A stretch of DNA of 64,000 nt from Bordetella trematum (GTDB taxonomy: Bacteria > Pseudomonadota > Gammaproteobacteria > Burkholderiales > Burkholderiaceae_B): contig NZ_FKBR01000009.1 of the NCBI RefSeq assembly GCF_900078335.1, forward strand, positions 60,121 to 124,120, read 5' to 3'. The translations under genes were made by a program, and so were the position numbers. Below are positions 47,274-56,624 of the stretch, piece after piece. The notes beneath the pieces were generated by a model that was given only the letters and a program-made list of their open reading frames with translations, made no database searches and was not told where the DNA came from. Numbering within the stretch: the stretch's first letter is position 1; each line of letters opens with the position of its first letter.

Positions 47274-47286
47274 CGGGGAAAATGCC

Positions 47287-47997
47287 ATGGAACAAGCGGC
47301 CTTGCGTGCCTGCGGGTTGGTGGTCGACTACGGCGGCAAACGCGCATTGGATGGCTTGTCCCTGAGTGTGCCGGCCGGCGAGGTGTATGCCTTGCTGGGT
47401 GGCAATGGGGCAGGCAAGACGACAACCCTGAGCGCTTTTCTCGGCTTCGTGCCGGTGACGGCCGGCCAGCTTTGGGTGGCCGGTCAAGCGCTGCCCGGGT
47501 CGGCGCGCAGACGGCTGGCCTATCTGCCTGAGAACGTGGCGCTCTATCCCTATCTGAGCGGCCTCGAGAATCTGCGCTACTTCAGCGCCCTGGCGGGCCG
47601 GCGGCTGACGCGCTGCCAGGCCCATGCGCGCCTGACTCAGGCCGGGCTGGCCGAGGCTGCGCACGGGCAGCGGATGCATGCCTACTCCAAGGGCATGCGC
47701 CAGAAGGTCGGCCTGGCCATCGCCTATGCCAAGCAGTCCGCTGCCATGCTGCTGGATGAGCCGACCTCGGGCCTGGATCCGGCGGCCATCCATGAGTTTG
47801 CGCTCGAACTCCGGCGTGCCGCCGGGCAAGGCATGGCCACGCTGATGGTGACCCACGATCTGGCAAACGCTTTGCAGGTCGCCGATCGCATTGGCATCAT
47901 GCGTGGCGGTCGGCTGTTGCAAGAGTTCGAGGCGCGCGCCCTGGATGTGGCGCAGCTGCGCGAACTTTATCTGAACTATGCGCAGGTGGCCTCATGA
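47287..47997 (+). CDS. ABC transporter ATP-binding protein (NosF-like)
   Basis: 236 residues: Walker A GGNGAGKTTT, signature YSKGMRQKVGLAIA, Walker B AAMLLDEPTSGLDP, H-loop VTHDL. The signature and the 'ALLGGNGAGKTTTLSAFLGF' style place it with NosF/CcmA-like ATPases of ABC-2 systems rather than importers (that phrase is split across residues 37-55). Thirteen bases after the TonB receptor and overlapping the first permease by four. It energises the two following permeases. Confidence 0.93.
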   Translation: MEQAALRACGLVVDYGGKRALDGLSLSVPAGEVYALLGGNGAGKTTTLSAFLGFVPVTAGQLWVAGQALPGSARRRLAYLPENVALYPYLSGLENLRYFSALAGRRLTRCQAHARLTQAGLAEAAHGQRMHAYSKGMRQKVGLAIAYAKQSAAMLLDEPTSGLDPAAIHEFALELRRAAGQGMATLMVTHDLANALQVADRIGIMRGGRLLQEFEARALDVAQLRELYLNYAQVAS

Positions 47998-49400
47998 TGC
48001 GTCTGCTGGTGGGCAAGGAGCTGCTGGCGTTGCGGCGAGAGCCGCGGCTGTGGGTACTGGGTCTGGGCCTGGCATTGCTGCTGGCGTTGGCCCTGTTCGC
48101 AGCGGCACAACAGCAGCAAAAGCAGGAACAGGAGCGGCAGGCCATCGGCGAAGATGTCCGCGCTCAATGGGATCGGCAAGGAATCAAGCATCCGCATCGG
48201 GGAGCGCATTTCGGCATGTACGTGTTTCGGCCCCGGGAGCCACTGGCCGCATTTGATCCCGGTATCGTCCCGTATGTCGGCCAGGCGATCTGGCTGGAGC
48301 CCCATCGGCGCAATCTGGCGCGCCATGAACCGGCCGCTGACAATGGTCCGGTGCAGCGGCTGGCCAACGTCTCGCCGGCGTTTCTCCTCAATGCCCTGCT
48401 GCCTTTGCTGATACTGGCGTTGGCATTCAACCAGGTGACGCGCGAGCGCGAGCAGGGCACCTTGCGTCTGCTGCAAAGTCAGGGCGTGAGTCGTCTGGCA
48501 TGGCTGGTCTCCAAGCTGATCGCGGTGGCGCTCGGTCTGGCAGCGCTGCTCTTGCCGCTGCTGGGGGGAGCGGCGGTGGCGGCCTACGCGGCAGGCGGCC
48601 TGTCCTTGCTGATCCAGACCCTTTGGCTGGAGGCGGCCTATTTGCTCTACTACGTGGTGATAGCCGGCTTGGGGCTGGCGCTGGGGGCCTGCTGCCGCGG
48701 CAGCAGGGCGGCGCTGTGCCTGCTGATCGCCTTGTGGGCGGCCTGGGTCTTCGCCGTGCCGCGCCTGGCCGCAGCAGCGGCCCAGCGGCTGGTGCCATTG
48801 CCGGCGGCCGACCAGTTCTGGGCCGCGATTGCGCGCGACTACCGCCAGGGACTTCCTGGAGATCCCGATCTGGCAACGCAAGTGGCGGGCTTCGAGGCCG
48901 CATTGCTGCGTCGTTATGGCGTGCAGCGCCTGGAGGACGTGCCTCTGGGCGTCAACGCGGCACGCCGCCTGATGCGTGATGCCTATGCCGATCGGGTCCA
49001 TGCGCATCATTTCGACGAGCTGTGGCGACGATATGAACAGCAGCAACAAGTGTTGCGGGGATTCGCGGGCTTCAGCCCGGTATTGACCATGCAATTGTTG
49101 TCCAGCGCGTTGAGCGCGACGTCGCTGTCGTCACAGCAGCATTTCGAAGCGATGGCCGAAGACTATCGCCGCAGCTTCAATCGCCGCATCGATGAATGGG
49201 ATCGTGACCATACCCAGGGCCTGGTGTCGTACGAGCAGGCCTATGGAGCCAACACCCTCTGGCAGTCCATGCCGGTGTTCGAGGCTGCTGGTCCGCCGCC
49301 TGCCCAGGTGTTGCGGCAGGCCCGGCCCGAGATGACCTTGCTGGCGATCTGGGCAGCGCTGATGATCGGGTGCCTGACCTGGGCGGCAAGGCGGGTGTGA
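47994..49400 (+). CDS. ABC-2 permease, DUF3526-type
   Basis: 468 residues. Membrane helix 15-38, a large periplasmic loop (about 40-125) with HPHRGAHFGMYVFRP and PGIVPYVGQAIWLEPHRRN, typical of the DUF3526/NosY-related permeases, then about five helices, with FNQVTREREQGTLRLLQSQG at the cytoplasmic coupling loop. It partners the preceding ATPase. The periplasmic loop with several His and Pro might contact a periplasmic ligand or receptor. Direction of transport is unknown; ABC-2 permeases generally export. Confidence 0.88.
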   Translation: MMRLLVGKELLALRREPRLWVLGLGLALLLALALFAAAQQQQKQEQERQAIGEDVRAQWDRQGIKHPHRGAHFGMYVFRPREPLAAFDPGIVPYVGQAIWLEPHRRNLARHEPAADNGPVQRLANVSPAFLLNALLPLLILALAFNQVTREREQGTLRLLQSQGVSRLAWLVSKLIAVALGLAALLLPLLGGAAVAAYAAGGLSLLIQTLWLEAAYLLYYVVIAGLGLALGACCRGSRAALCLLIALWAAWVFAVPRLAAAAAQRLVPLPAADQFWAAIARDYRQGLPGDPDLATQVAGFEAALLRRYGVQRLEDVPLGVNAARRLMRDAYADRVHAHHFDELWRRYEQQQQVLRGFAGFSPVLTMQLLSSALSATSLSSQQHFEAMAEDYRRSFNRRIDEWDRDHTQGLVSYEQAYGANTLWQSMPVFEAAGPPPAQVLRQARPEMTLLAIWAALMIGCLTWAARRV

Positions 49401-49402
49401 TC

Positions 49403-50791
49403 ATGCGGACTCTGTGCATGGCTGAATGCCGCCGTTTTTTGGGTCAGCCCTTGAACCTTCTGGTGCTGGGCATCTATGTCGGCCTGCTGCTGCTGGGTGC
49501 CTTGTGGGCCTTGCTGCAGGCCGACCAGTTGCGCAGCGAGCAGATGCGGCGCGAAGGGGTGCGCGCGCAGGCCCTGGCCCAGGGGCTGGCCCCGCCGCTG
49601 GCGGCCACCTTGCCCGCGGCCGCAATGCAGGCTTTCACATTGGGACGCTCGCAGGCCGGCCTGGCGCAGTTGTCGCCAGCGCCGGGTCTGGTCCTGAGCG
49701 TGTCGCCCTTTCACTATCAACCGACGGCCATCGCGGTCTCGGTCGAGAGTCGCCATGGCGATGGGCGGCGCAGCGGCGTCCTGGACAACCCCTTGCTGGG
49801 TTCCCTCGGCAGCCTGGACCTGGGCCTGTTGATCAGCCTGCTCATGCCCCTGGCCGCCATCGGACTGGCCGCGGCCAGTCTGGCAGAGCATCGTGAGCAA
49901 GGGCTCTGGAGGCTGGTTTGCTGCCAGTCAGCCAGCCCCTGGCTGGTGCTGACGGCCGGAATGCTGATCCAGGCGCTCGCCCTGGGGTTGCCGGCGCTGC
50001 TGATCTGCGCGGTGGCGCTGCTGCGCGATGCCGGCGTTCAGGGCTGGGCGACGGCGCTGCTCTGGGGGGCATGCCTGCTCTGTTACGCCCTGTTCTGGAG
50101 CATCCTGGTTCACCTGCTGGGCTTGCTGCGGCTGGCATCGGGCGCCTCGGTGATGGTGGCGCTTGCTGCCTGGCTGGGCCTGACTTTCGGCTTGCCTGCG
50201 GCAGCGCAGGCCTGGGCGGCCCATCAGCATCCGATCCCTTCCCGGCTGGGTTTCGTGGTGGAGTTACGTCAGGCGCAACAGCAGGCCGAGGAGGCCATGC
50301 CGGCGTTGCTGTCCGCCTGGTATGCCCGTCACCCGGCCTGGCAGCCGGTACGGCCTCAGGCACCGGCCTGGCCTGTGAGTTTCCTGCCGCGCTTTGAGCA
50401 GCAGGATGCCCGCTTGCGCGCTGCGGCGCATGCTTTCATTGAGCAACGTGTCGCCCAGACTCGTCGTTTGAAGGAGTGGGCCTGGGCGGCGCCGCCGCTT
50501 GCGCTGTGGTTGGCCGCGGACCAGCTGGCGGGGATCGGCCCGGCGCGGTATGCCGGATTTATGTGGGCCGTTGACGAACATGAGGCGGCCTGGCGTGGCT
50601 TCTTCGTGCCGCGCATCATGAGCTATCGCGGCCTGGCGCAGGTGGAGGCGAGCGCTGTGCCCGTGTTCGGCGGCATGCCGCCGCCGCGGCTGGCAGCCGC
50701 CCTGCCTTTGCTGGGGGCGCTGGCGCTTGCCGTGCTGGGCGTGGGCCTGATCTGGAGCGTGGCTGCGCTGCGTCTGGCCGGCCGCCCATGA
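49403..50791 (+). CDS. ABC-2 permease, DUF3526-type (second)
   Basis: 462 residues, same architecture as the preceding gene: an N-terminal helix, large extracytoplasmic loop with SPFHYQPTAIAVSVESRHGDGRR, then helices beginning LGLLISLLMPLAAIGLAAASL with EHREQGLWRLVCCQ at the coupling loop. Start 49403 (MRTLCMAECRRFL) is two bases after the previous stop; a longer frame begins at 49370. The two permeases are probably a heterodimer. Last gene of the Zur-box operon. Confidence 0.86.
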   Translation: MRTLCMAECRRFLGQPLNLLVLGIYVGLLLLGALWALLQADQLRSEQMRREGVRAQALAQGLAPPLAATLPAAAMQAFTLGRSQAGLAQLSPAPGLVLSVSPFHYQPTAIAVSVESRHGDGRRSGVLDNPLLGSLGSLDLGLLISLLMPLAAIGLAAASLAEHREQGLWRLVCCQSASPWLVLTAGMLIQALALGLPALLICAVALLRDAGVQGWATALLWGACLLCYALFWSILVHLLGLLRLASGASVMVALAAWLGLTFGLPAAAQAWAAHQHPIPSRLGFVVELRQAQQQAEEAMPALLSAWYARHPAWQPVRPQAPAWPVSFLPRFEQQDARLRAAAHAFIEQRVAQTRRLKEWAWAAPPLALWLAADQLAGIGPARYAGFMWAVDEHEAAWRGFFVPRIMSYRGLAQVEASAVPVFGGMPPPRLAAALPLLGALALAVLGVGLIWSVAALRLAGRP

Positions 50792-50811
50792 GTGCTTTGC
50801 TTTCCGACGCC

Positions 50812-51300
50812 TCAGGGCGCGGGCGCGGCGCGCAGAGGCAGCAGATCGGGGGGCAGTTCGAGCTCAGGCTCATCGCGTTGCAGCGCAGCCAGTTGGCCTT
50901 GCGCCGCTTCCTGGTGGCCATCGAGCAGCAACTGGCGCACGTGCTCGATGCGCGAGGTGGCGTCCGGGCCGGCAGGTTCGCCAATCTGCAGGGAGCCCGG
51001 CAATGCCGGAGGAGGCGCCGCCAGATAGCTGCCGATCTCGGGCGGCGTGAGCAATTCCTCGGGGGGCGGGCCGATCACGGCCTCGGGCGAGTCCTCGTCA
51101 AAGGATGGCGCCGAGGCCAGTTCACTGTAGTCGGTCAGCAGCAGCAGGCCGAAGGCCACGCCGACAGTGGCGGCGATCCCCCAGCCGGGATGCCAGGTGC
51201 CGTGACGGCGGCGCGGCAGCGCGTCATCGGGCGGGCTGCCGCGATAATGCACGCGCAGATCTTCGGAATCGTCGTCAAGGGGCAGATGGTGCGGACACAT
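50812..51300 (-). CDS. Hypothetical single-pass membrane protein
   Basis: 162 residues from 51300; not recognised. Acidic start (LPLDDDSEDLRVHYRG), a basic stretch, one membrane helix (about 37-55, WGIAATVGVAFGLLLLTDY), then a long Pro/Glu-rich segment (PPPEELLTPPEIGSYLAAPPP) and a C-terminal helix (IEHVRQLLLDGHQEAAQGQLAALQ) that may be a short TPR-like unit. The Pro-rich part is probably extended outside the membrane. Opposite strand to radA, with 142 bases between the starts. Confidence 0.7.
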   Translation of the reverse strand: MCPHHLPLDDDSEDLRVHYRGSPPDDALPRRRHGTWHPGWGIAATVGVAFGLLLLTDYSELASAPSFDEDSPEAVIGPPPEELLTPPEIGSYLAAPPPALPGSLQIGEPAGPDATSRIEHVRQLLLDGHQEAAQGQLAALQRDEPELELPPDLLPLRAAPAP

Positions 51301-51442
51301 GCGGCTTACTCCCGGCCGGCAGAAGAACGTGGCTTCCTTGTGACAGCATAGCCTTGCCCTTGCCGCAGCAACAGTGCCGGGCGAACGGATTTTCAATGGG
51401 TTACGCCTGCGGGCCGATGCGACGTGCCGGTAAACTGACGGC

Positions 51443-52807
51443 ATGGCTAAATCGCGAACCGTCTATGTCTGTGCCGAATGCGGCGGCACCAGCGCCAAGT
51501 GGCTGGGGAAATGCCCCCACTGCGAGGCCTGGAATACCCTTGAGGAAACCGTGCAGGCGCCGGCTGCCGCGCAGGCGGCGGCTCATCGCTTTGCGCCGCT
51601 GGCCTCGTCCAGCCCGGTACGCAGCCTGGCCGACATCGAGGCGCGCGAAGTGCCGCGCCAGCCCACCGGGCTGGACGAATTCGATCGCGTGCTGGGCGGT
51701 GGGCTGGTGGCGGGCGCCGTCGTGCTGATCGGCGGCGATCCCGGTATCGGCAAGTCCACCCTGCTGTTGCAGGCGCTGGTGTCGCTGTCGACTCAGGTGC
51801 CGGTGCTGTATGTCACTGGAGAAGAGTCTGCCGAGCAGGTTGCACTGCGCGCCCGGCGCCTGGAACTGCAGACGGGGGCGGTCAATCTGCTGGCCGAGAT
51901 TCGTCTTGAGGCCATCCAGGCTGCGGTGTCCGAGCAGAAGCCGGCCGTGGCCGTCATCGACTCCATCCAGACCTTGTACAGCGGCGAACTCACCGCCGCG
52001 CCGGGCTCTGTGTCGCAAGTGCGCGAATGCGCTGCGCAACTGACCCGCCTGGCCAAGCAGACCGGCATCGCCATCGTCATGATCGGGCATGTCACCAAGG
52101 ATGGCGCGCTGGCCGGCCCGCGCGTGCTTGAGCATATCGTCGATACCGTGCTGTATTTCGAAGGCGACACGCATTCTTCTTTCCGCCTGGTGCGCGCTTT
52201 CAAGAACCGCTTTGGCGCGGTCAACGAACTGGGCGTGTTCGCCATGACCGACCGCGGGTTGCGCGGGGTGGCCAACCCCTCGGCGTTGTTTCTGTCGCAG
52301 CACCAGGAGCAGGTGGCCGGCTCCTGCGTCATGGCTACCCAGGAGGGCTCGCGCCCGCTGCTGGTCGAGATCCAGGCCCTGGTCGATACCTCTCATGCGC
52401 CCAATCCGCGCCGCCTGACGGTGGGCCTGGAAAGCAACCGGCTGGCGATGCTGCTGGCGGTCATGAACCGTCATGCCGGCGTCACCACCTACGACCAGGA
52501 TGTCTTCGTCAACGCCGTGGGCGGGGTCCGTATCACCGAACCGGCTGCGGATCTGCCGGTGTTGCTGGCCATCATGTCCTCCTTGCGCGACCGACCCTTG
52601 CCCAAGGGGTTGATCGCCTTTGGCGAGATCGGTCTGGCTGGCGAAATCCGGCCGGCTCCGCGCGGCCAGGAGCGTCTGCGCGAGGCGGCCAAGCTGGGGT
52701 TCTCGATTGCCCTGATCCCGCGCGCCAACGCTCCGCGTCAACCGATCGAGGGGCTTGAAATCTGGGCGGTCGATCGCCTGGAGCAGGCGCTGGACAAGTT
52801 GCGTTGA
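51443..52807 (+). CDS. radA: DNA repair protein RadA
   Basis: 454 residues. N-terminal zinc finger CAECGGTSAKWLGKCPHC, RecA-like ATPase with Walker A GGDPGIGKST, the RadA-specific KNRFG motif (about residues 252-256), and a C-terminal Lon-protease-like domain lacking catalytic residues. It promotes branch migration in recombination. Start ATG at 51443. Confidence 0.97.
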   Translation: MAKSRTVYVCAECGGTSAKWLGKCPHCEAWNTLEETVQAPAAAQAAAHRFAPLASSSPVRSLADIEAREVPRQPTGLDEFDRVLGGGLVAGAVVLIGGDPGIGKSTLLLQALVSLSTQVPVLYVTGEESAEQVALRARRLELQTGAVNLLAEIRLEAIQAAVSEQKPAVAVIDSIQTLYSGELTAAPGSVSQVRECAAQLTRLAKQTGIAIVMIGHVTKDGALAGPRVLEHIVDTVLYFEGDTHSSFRLVRAFKNRFGAVNELGVFAMTDRGLRGVANPSALFLSQHQEQVAGSCVMATQEGSRPLLVEIQALVDTSHAPNPRRLTVGLESNRLAMLLAVMNRHAGVTTYDQDVFVNAVGGVRITEPAADLPVLLAIMSSLRDRPLPKGLIAFGEIGLAGEIRPAPRGQERLREAAKLGFSIALIPRANAPRQPIEGLEIWAVDRLEQALDKLR

Positions 52808-52833
52808 AGCACCGCGCCATCAAGGGGGAGGCC

Positions 52834-52899
52834 ATGGCGCCGATCATGGTGATTGCGGCTGCGGCCATCGCCCTGTTGCTGCTGATGCTTGAGGCCTGA
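52834..52899 (+). CDS. Candidate 21-residue membrane micropeptide after radA
   Basis: MAPIMVIAAAAIALLLLMLEA, one hydrophobic helix, with AGGGGGAG just upstream. An alternative TTG start at 52804 overlapping the radA stop would give 31 residues with a basic N-terminus (KHRAIKGEA). Its size and character fit small inner-membrane peptides of the YnaM type. Not recognised; expression unproven. Confidence 0.45.
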   Translation: MAPIMVIAAAAIALLLLMLEA

Positions 52900-53045
52900 A
52901 GAATCGTGTCCAGGTTTTACCGACGGAAAAACTTGTCGTCACGGTGAAACCTGGCCGGCTTGCGGCACTCCAAGCTGATACCCGCTCGATGGCCTTCTGC
53001 CAGGCAGCGGCATCGGAAAGCAGTTCCGGAACAAGGAGTATCGCC

Positions 53046-53255
53046 ATGACGACCCCCGCACGCATCGCCGCTTTTCTGTCGACCTCGGCTCTCTGCCTGG
53101 GTCTGGTGGGCGCGCCGGCTCAGGCCGCCAGCAACACGGTCAGCGACCCGGGCGCCCGCGTGAGCGCGCCCCGTGTGGCGGCCACCGCCGAGGACCCGCG
53201 CAACTCGGTCGAGGTACGCCGCGTCCAGTCCGCCGCCCCGCGCAAGCGGGGCTGA
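53046..53255 (+). CDS. Small secreted hypothetical protein
   Basis: 69 residues. Signal peptide MTTPARIAAFLSTSALCLGL followed by VGAPAQA, then a 40-residue low-complexity, basic-ended tail (EDPRNSVEVRRVQSAAPRKRG). Start 53046 is supported by AAGGAG ten bases upstream; an in-frame start at 52944 adds 34 unrelated residues. Not recognised. Confidence 0.6.
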   Translation: MTTPARIAAFLSTSALCLGLVGAPAQAASNTVSDPGARVSAPRVAATAEDPRNSVEVRRVQSAAPRKRG

Positions 53256-53292
53256 GCCGTCCGCATCGCGGCAGCCCGCCGCCGGTCGTACG

Positions 53293-54696
53293 CTACAGGC
53301 GCTGCACCAGGCGGCGGTACCAGACGTGCAACAGGGTGGCCGACAGGCCCAGCCCGAGCATCGCCATCAGCCACATCGTGCCCGCCCCCTGGGGGGAGTT
53401 GGGCAGCAGCCATTCACGCAGCCAGTCCAGCCCGCCGCGTCCCGGACCGAACCCCAGCCACCATCCGCCGGCCAGGCCGACGCCGGCCAACGCCACCACC
53501 TGCAGGATCAAGGGCACCACGGCAACCTTATAGGCCCGCAGCAGGTAGGAGTTGATGCACTGCATCGAGTCGCACAGGTGAAAGAGCGGGATCATGGCCA
53601 GCAGTGAGCCTGCCACGGCGGCCACCTCTGCGTCGTCGGTGTAGGCTGCGAGAATGGTGGGCCGGCCTATCAGCAGAATCGCGGACGTCAGCAGCGCGCC
53701 GAGAAATCCCAGAGCCAGTCCGGCCGAGCCCACGCGCCGCGCGAGCGCATAGTCGCCCGCGCCGATCGCCTGGGCGGTGATGGCTGCGCTCGCCACGCCC
53801 AGCGCCATGGGCATCATGTAGCACAGCGCCGCCAGATTGGACATGATCTGATGTCCGCCTGACACCAGCGTGCCTTCGCGCGCGACCAGCAGCGCCATGA
53901 ACGTGAAGGCCGAGACTTCCACCAGATAGGACGCGCCCATCGGCAGGCCCAGCCGCAGCAGATCGCGCAGGATGGTGAAGTCGGGGCGGCCGATGCGCAG
54001 GTCGAACTGGCGGAAATAACGGTCGTGGCGGATCAGCCACCAGCCGGCGGCCAGACTGAGCCAGGACACCAGTGCCGTCGACAGCCCGGCGCCTACCGCG
54101 CCCAGCGCCGGCAGGCCGAATTTGCCGTAGATCAGCACCCAGTTGAACAAGGCCTTGAAGCCCACGGCGGTCAGGTTGATGCTCATCACTACCTTGGGCC
54201 GCGAGACGGCGGTGCCCAGGGCGTAGATGCTTCGGAATACCAGGGCGCTGGGCAAGGCCAGGATCAGAGCGCGCAGGTACCAGGTCACGCGCTCGCGTAC
54301 GGCCGGATCGACGTCGCCGGAGAAGGCCAGCCACATGTCGGGAAAGCACATCAGCAGGGCGCCGACCACGGACAGGGCCAGCGCCAGCCAGACGCCCTGG
54401 CCCCACACCCGGCCGACCTCGCGTGGACGGCCCGCGCCGAACTGCTGTGCGGCGATCGGGATAAGGGCGTGGATGACGCCCATCAGGCCGACGAAGACGG
54501 TGATGAAGACCGAGGCTGACAGCGCCATGGCGGCCAGGTCGCGCGGGCTGGCGTGTCCGGTCATGGCCGTATCCAGCACCCCGAAGGCGATGCCGGCCCA
54601 CTGGCTGATCATGACGGGCCAGGCCTGGCGCACGATGCGAAGCATCGCCGCGCCGAAGGCCGGTTGGGCAGAAGGGCTCGCCGCGTCGGAACTCAT
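53293..54696 (-). CDS. MATE family efflux transporter
   Basis: 467 residues, about 12 membrane helices in two halves. MATE features: ISQWAGIAFGVLDTAMTGHASPRDLAAMALS in the first half (QxxxxxxDxxxxG type region) and SAAITAQAIGAGD in the second. A Na+ or H+ coupled multidrug exporter; specificity unknown. Start 54696 overlaps the stop of the upstream glycosyltransferase gene by four bases. An open frame to 55110 is an alternate frame of the glycosyltransferase. Confidence 0.92.
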   Translation of the reverse strand: MSSDAASPSAQPAFGAAMLRIVRQAWPVMISQWAGIAFGVLDTAMTGHASPRDLAAMALSASVFITVFVGLMGVIHALIPIAAQQFGAGRPREVGRVWGQGVWLALALSVVGALLMCFPDMWLAFSGDVDPAVRERVTWYLRALILALPSALVFRSIYALGTAVSRPKVVMSINLTAVGFKALFNWVLIYGKFGLPALGAVGAGLSTALVSWLSLAAGWWLIRHDRYFRQFDLRIGRPDFTILRDLLRLGLPMGASYLVEVSAFTFMALLVAREGTLVSGGHQIMSNLAALCYMMPMALGVASAAITAQAIGAGDYALARRVGSAGLALGFLGALLTSAILLIGRPTILAAYTDDAEVAAVAGSLLAMIPLFHLCDSMQCINSYLLRAYKVAVVPLILQVVALAGVGLAGGWWLGFGPGRGGLDWLREWLLPNSPQGAGTMWLMAMLGLGLSATLLHVWYRRLVQRL

Positions 54697-56423
54697 TGCA
54701 GGGGTGTGATGCGCAGCAGACGATACACTTCGTGGCGATCGGCCCGACGGCCGCCTCGCCACAGTTCCGTGGCGCCCTCGGTATACGCGGCGGTGCCATC
54801 GCGCAGACTGCTGTGGGTGGTCTGTTGCAGAACCAGCGTGCAGCGCGAGTCGTAGCTGAAGGTCAGATTGTCGAAAATCAGGAAGGACGCGCGCTGGCCG
54901 CTGCCCAGGCTCAGGCCCCGCAGGCATTCGCCGGGCCGGCGGTTGGCCTCGATGGCGGCTGCGAGTTCGCCGGACACGCTGCGATAGCTGCGTGCATAGT
55001 CGACCGCCGGCAGCCACAGCAGCACCAGCAGCAGCCAGGTTGCCGTCAGGCCGCAGGCCGACAGCACCGTCCCGCGCCACAGCGCCGCAGGCTTGACGCG
55101 CAGGCGCCACACCACCAGCAGGGCCCAGGCGACGGTCACGACGAGCGCCAGCACAAAGGCGACCCAGGAGATTTCCGGCTCAAAGCCGCGGGTCTGGCGA
55201 CCGATGTTGCGTGCGATCTGCGCCGGCCAGCCAAAGTGCAGGGCAATCCACCCCAGCCAGGCTGTCGCCACCGTCAGCGAGAAACACATGACGGCGAACC
55301 AGTCCAGCGTATTGACGACGCCCCGGCGCAAGGTCGGCAACGAAAACGCACCCAGCACCGCGCAGGGCGCGGCCAGCAAGGTGTACTCGGCGTCATTGGG
55401 GCTTTCGAGGAAGAACAGCATCAGCAATGACGTCAGCAGCAGCATCAGCGGCAGCCAGATATGCGGCGCAAACAGCCAGCTGCGCCAGCGCCACAGCGCC
55501 AGCAGCGCCAGCGGCCAGGTCGGCCAGAGATACCAGGGCAGGTCGCGCAGCGTGCGCACCGACAGCCCGAGCTGCGGCAGCGAGAAAGAGGTCAGATTCC
55601 AGATCTTCCAGTTACGGACCCAATACTCGCTGCCTTGCGTGGCCGGAATCCACCATGCCAGGATGAGGGCTGCCGTCAGCAGCGCTACCCAGGGCAGCCA
55701 TCGCGCGCGCGCCCACAGGGCGCTGTGCGGCACGAACGCCAGCAATGCGGCCAGCATGATGGGGGCTGCGCCGACCCAGCCGCGCGTGAGGAAGCTGCCG
55801 GCCAGGGCGATCGCCAGCGTGGTGGCGCCGGTAAAAGGCCGGTCCAGGGTGCGCGCCAGGGCATAGAAGGTGAGGGCCTGCCAGGCCAGGATGGCGGGCA
55901 CGACCGAGGTTTCGTGCAAGCGCTGCAGGATGCCGACCGTCGCCACCAGCAGCAGCAGGGCAGCGTCGGCCAGCATGCGGCCGTAGTCTCGCGGCTCAGG
56001 CTCGCCGCCGAAGGGCAGCGCCAGGGGCTGCGCTTCCTGGCGACGGCCCAGCAGATACGTGCCGTACCAGACGCTGCTGGCCGCCATGGCAAACCACAGC
56101 AGGTTGGGCAGCCGCGCAGCGGTGATGTCACCCAGCAGTGGGCCGAACAGCCAGATGCTGATGGCGCCGACCCAGGTGATCATCGGTCCTTCCTGCGCAT
56201 GGGCCAATTGGCCTACCTGGGGCAATAGCCAGGTCAGCCCCCCCTCCCGCAAGGCGGTCACCATGGTGGCGACGCCGACGGCGTCGTCCGTTTTCCAGGG
56301 GTCGCGCATGAGCAGGCCCGCTACGATGTAGACGAGCGACAGGCCCAGCAGCACCAGTCGGGGCAGCTTGGCGGTGGCTGAGACGGTCAGCCGGGCGGGA
56401 GTGGAGCGTGTGAGCGGGGACAC
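54693..56423 (-). CDS. ArnT-like (GT39/GT83) membrane glycosyltransferase
   Basis: 576 residues with about 12 predicted membrane helices. The N-terminal periplasmic loop RDPWKTDDAVGVATM and the later 'FLESPNDAEYTLLAAP' stretch fit the ArnT/PMT-type C-family glycosyltransferases that use undecaprenyl-linked sugars, for example adding aminoarabinose or another sugar to lipid A or glycans. Acceptor and donor are unknown. Translationally coupled to the MATE gene downstream. Confidence 0.82.
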   Translation of the reverse strand: MSPLTRSTPARLTVSATAKLPRLVLLGLSLVYIVAGLLMRDPWKTDDAVGVATMVTALREGGLTWLLPQVGQLAHAQEGPMITWVGAISIWLFGPLLGDITAARLPNLLWFAMAASSVWYGTYLLGRRQEAQPLALPFGGEPEPRDYGRMLADAALLLLVATVGILQRLHETSVVPAILAWQALTFYALARTLDRPFTGATTLAIALAGSFLTRGWVGAAPIMLAALLAFVPHSALWARARWLPWVALLTAALILAWWIPATQGSEYWVRNWKIWNLTSFSLPQLGLSVRTLRDLPWYLWPTWPLALLALWRWRSWLFAPHIWLPLMLLLTSLLMLFFLESPNDAEYTLLAAPCAVLGAFSLPTLRRGVVNTLDWFAVMCFSLTVATAWLGWIALHFGWPAQIARNIGRQTRGFEPEISWVAFVLALVVTVAWALLVVWRLRVKPAALWRGTVLSACGLTATWLLLVLLWLPAVDYARSYRSVSGELAAAIEANRRPGECLRGLSLGSGQRASFLIFDNLTFSYDSRCTLVLQQTTHSSLRDGTAAYTEGATELWRGGRRADRHEVYRLLRITPLQ

Positions 56424-56548
56424 GAGGCTAATGTAACCGACCCGAGTGTCCCTGGGCGCCTGATCTTCAGACGCTTTCAGAACGCATCAGGCCTGGCGCG
56501 AAGGCCGGTTGCCGACAGCGGCGGGATGGCGTTGTCCGAAGCCGTGAG

Positions 56549-56578
56549 GAAAAAAAAGCAGCCCGCAGGCTGCTTTTT
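56549..56578 (-). terminator. Rho-independent terminator of rpmE2
   Basis: On the minus strand AGCAGCC, a short CTGCGG-containing loop and GGCTGCT are followed by eight T; the plus strand also ends in five T, so it can act both ways between rpmE2 and the convergent unit. Confidence 0.85.
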
Positions 56579-56624
56579 CCTTGCCTCCCGGGGGAGACGC
56601 CGGATCGATGGGGCTGAGCCGGAA

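Noticed and set aside
53293..55110. 605-codon version of the MATE gene
   Set aside because: The first 138 codons are an Arg/Pro-rich alternate frame of the glycosyltransferase gene; MATE homology begins near 54696.
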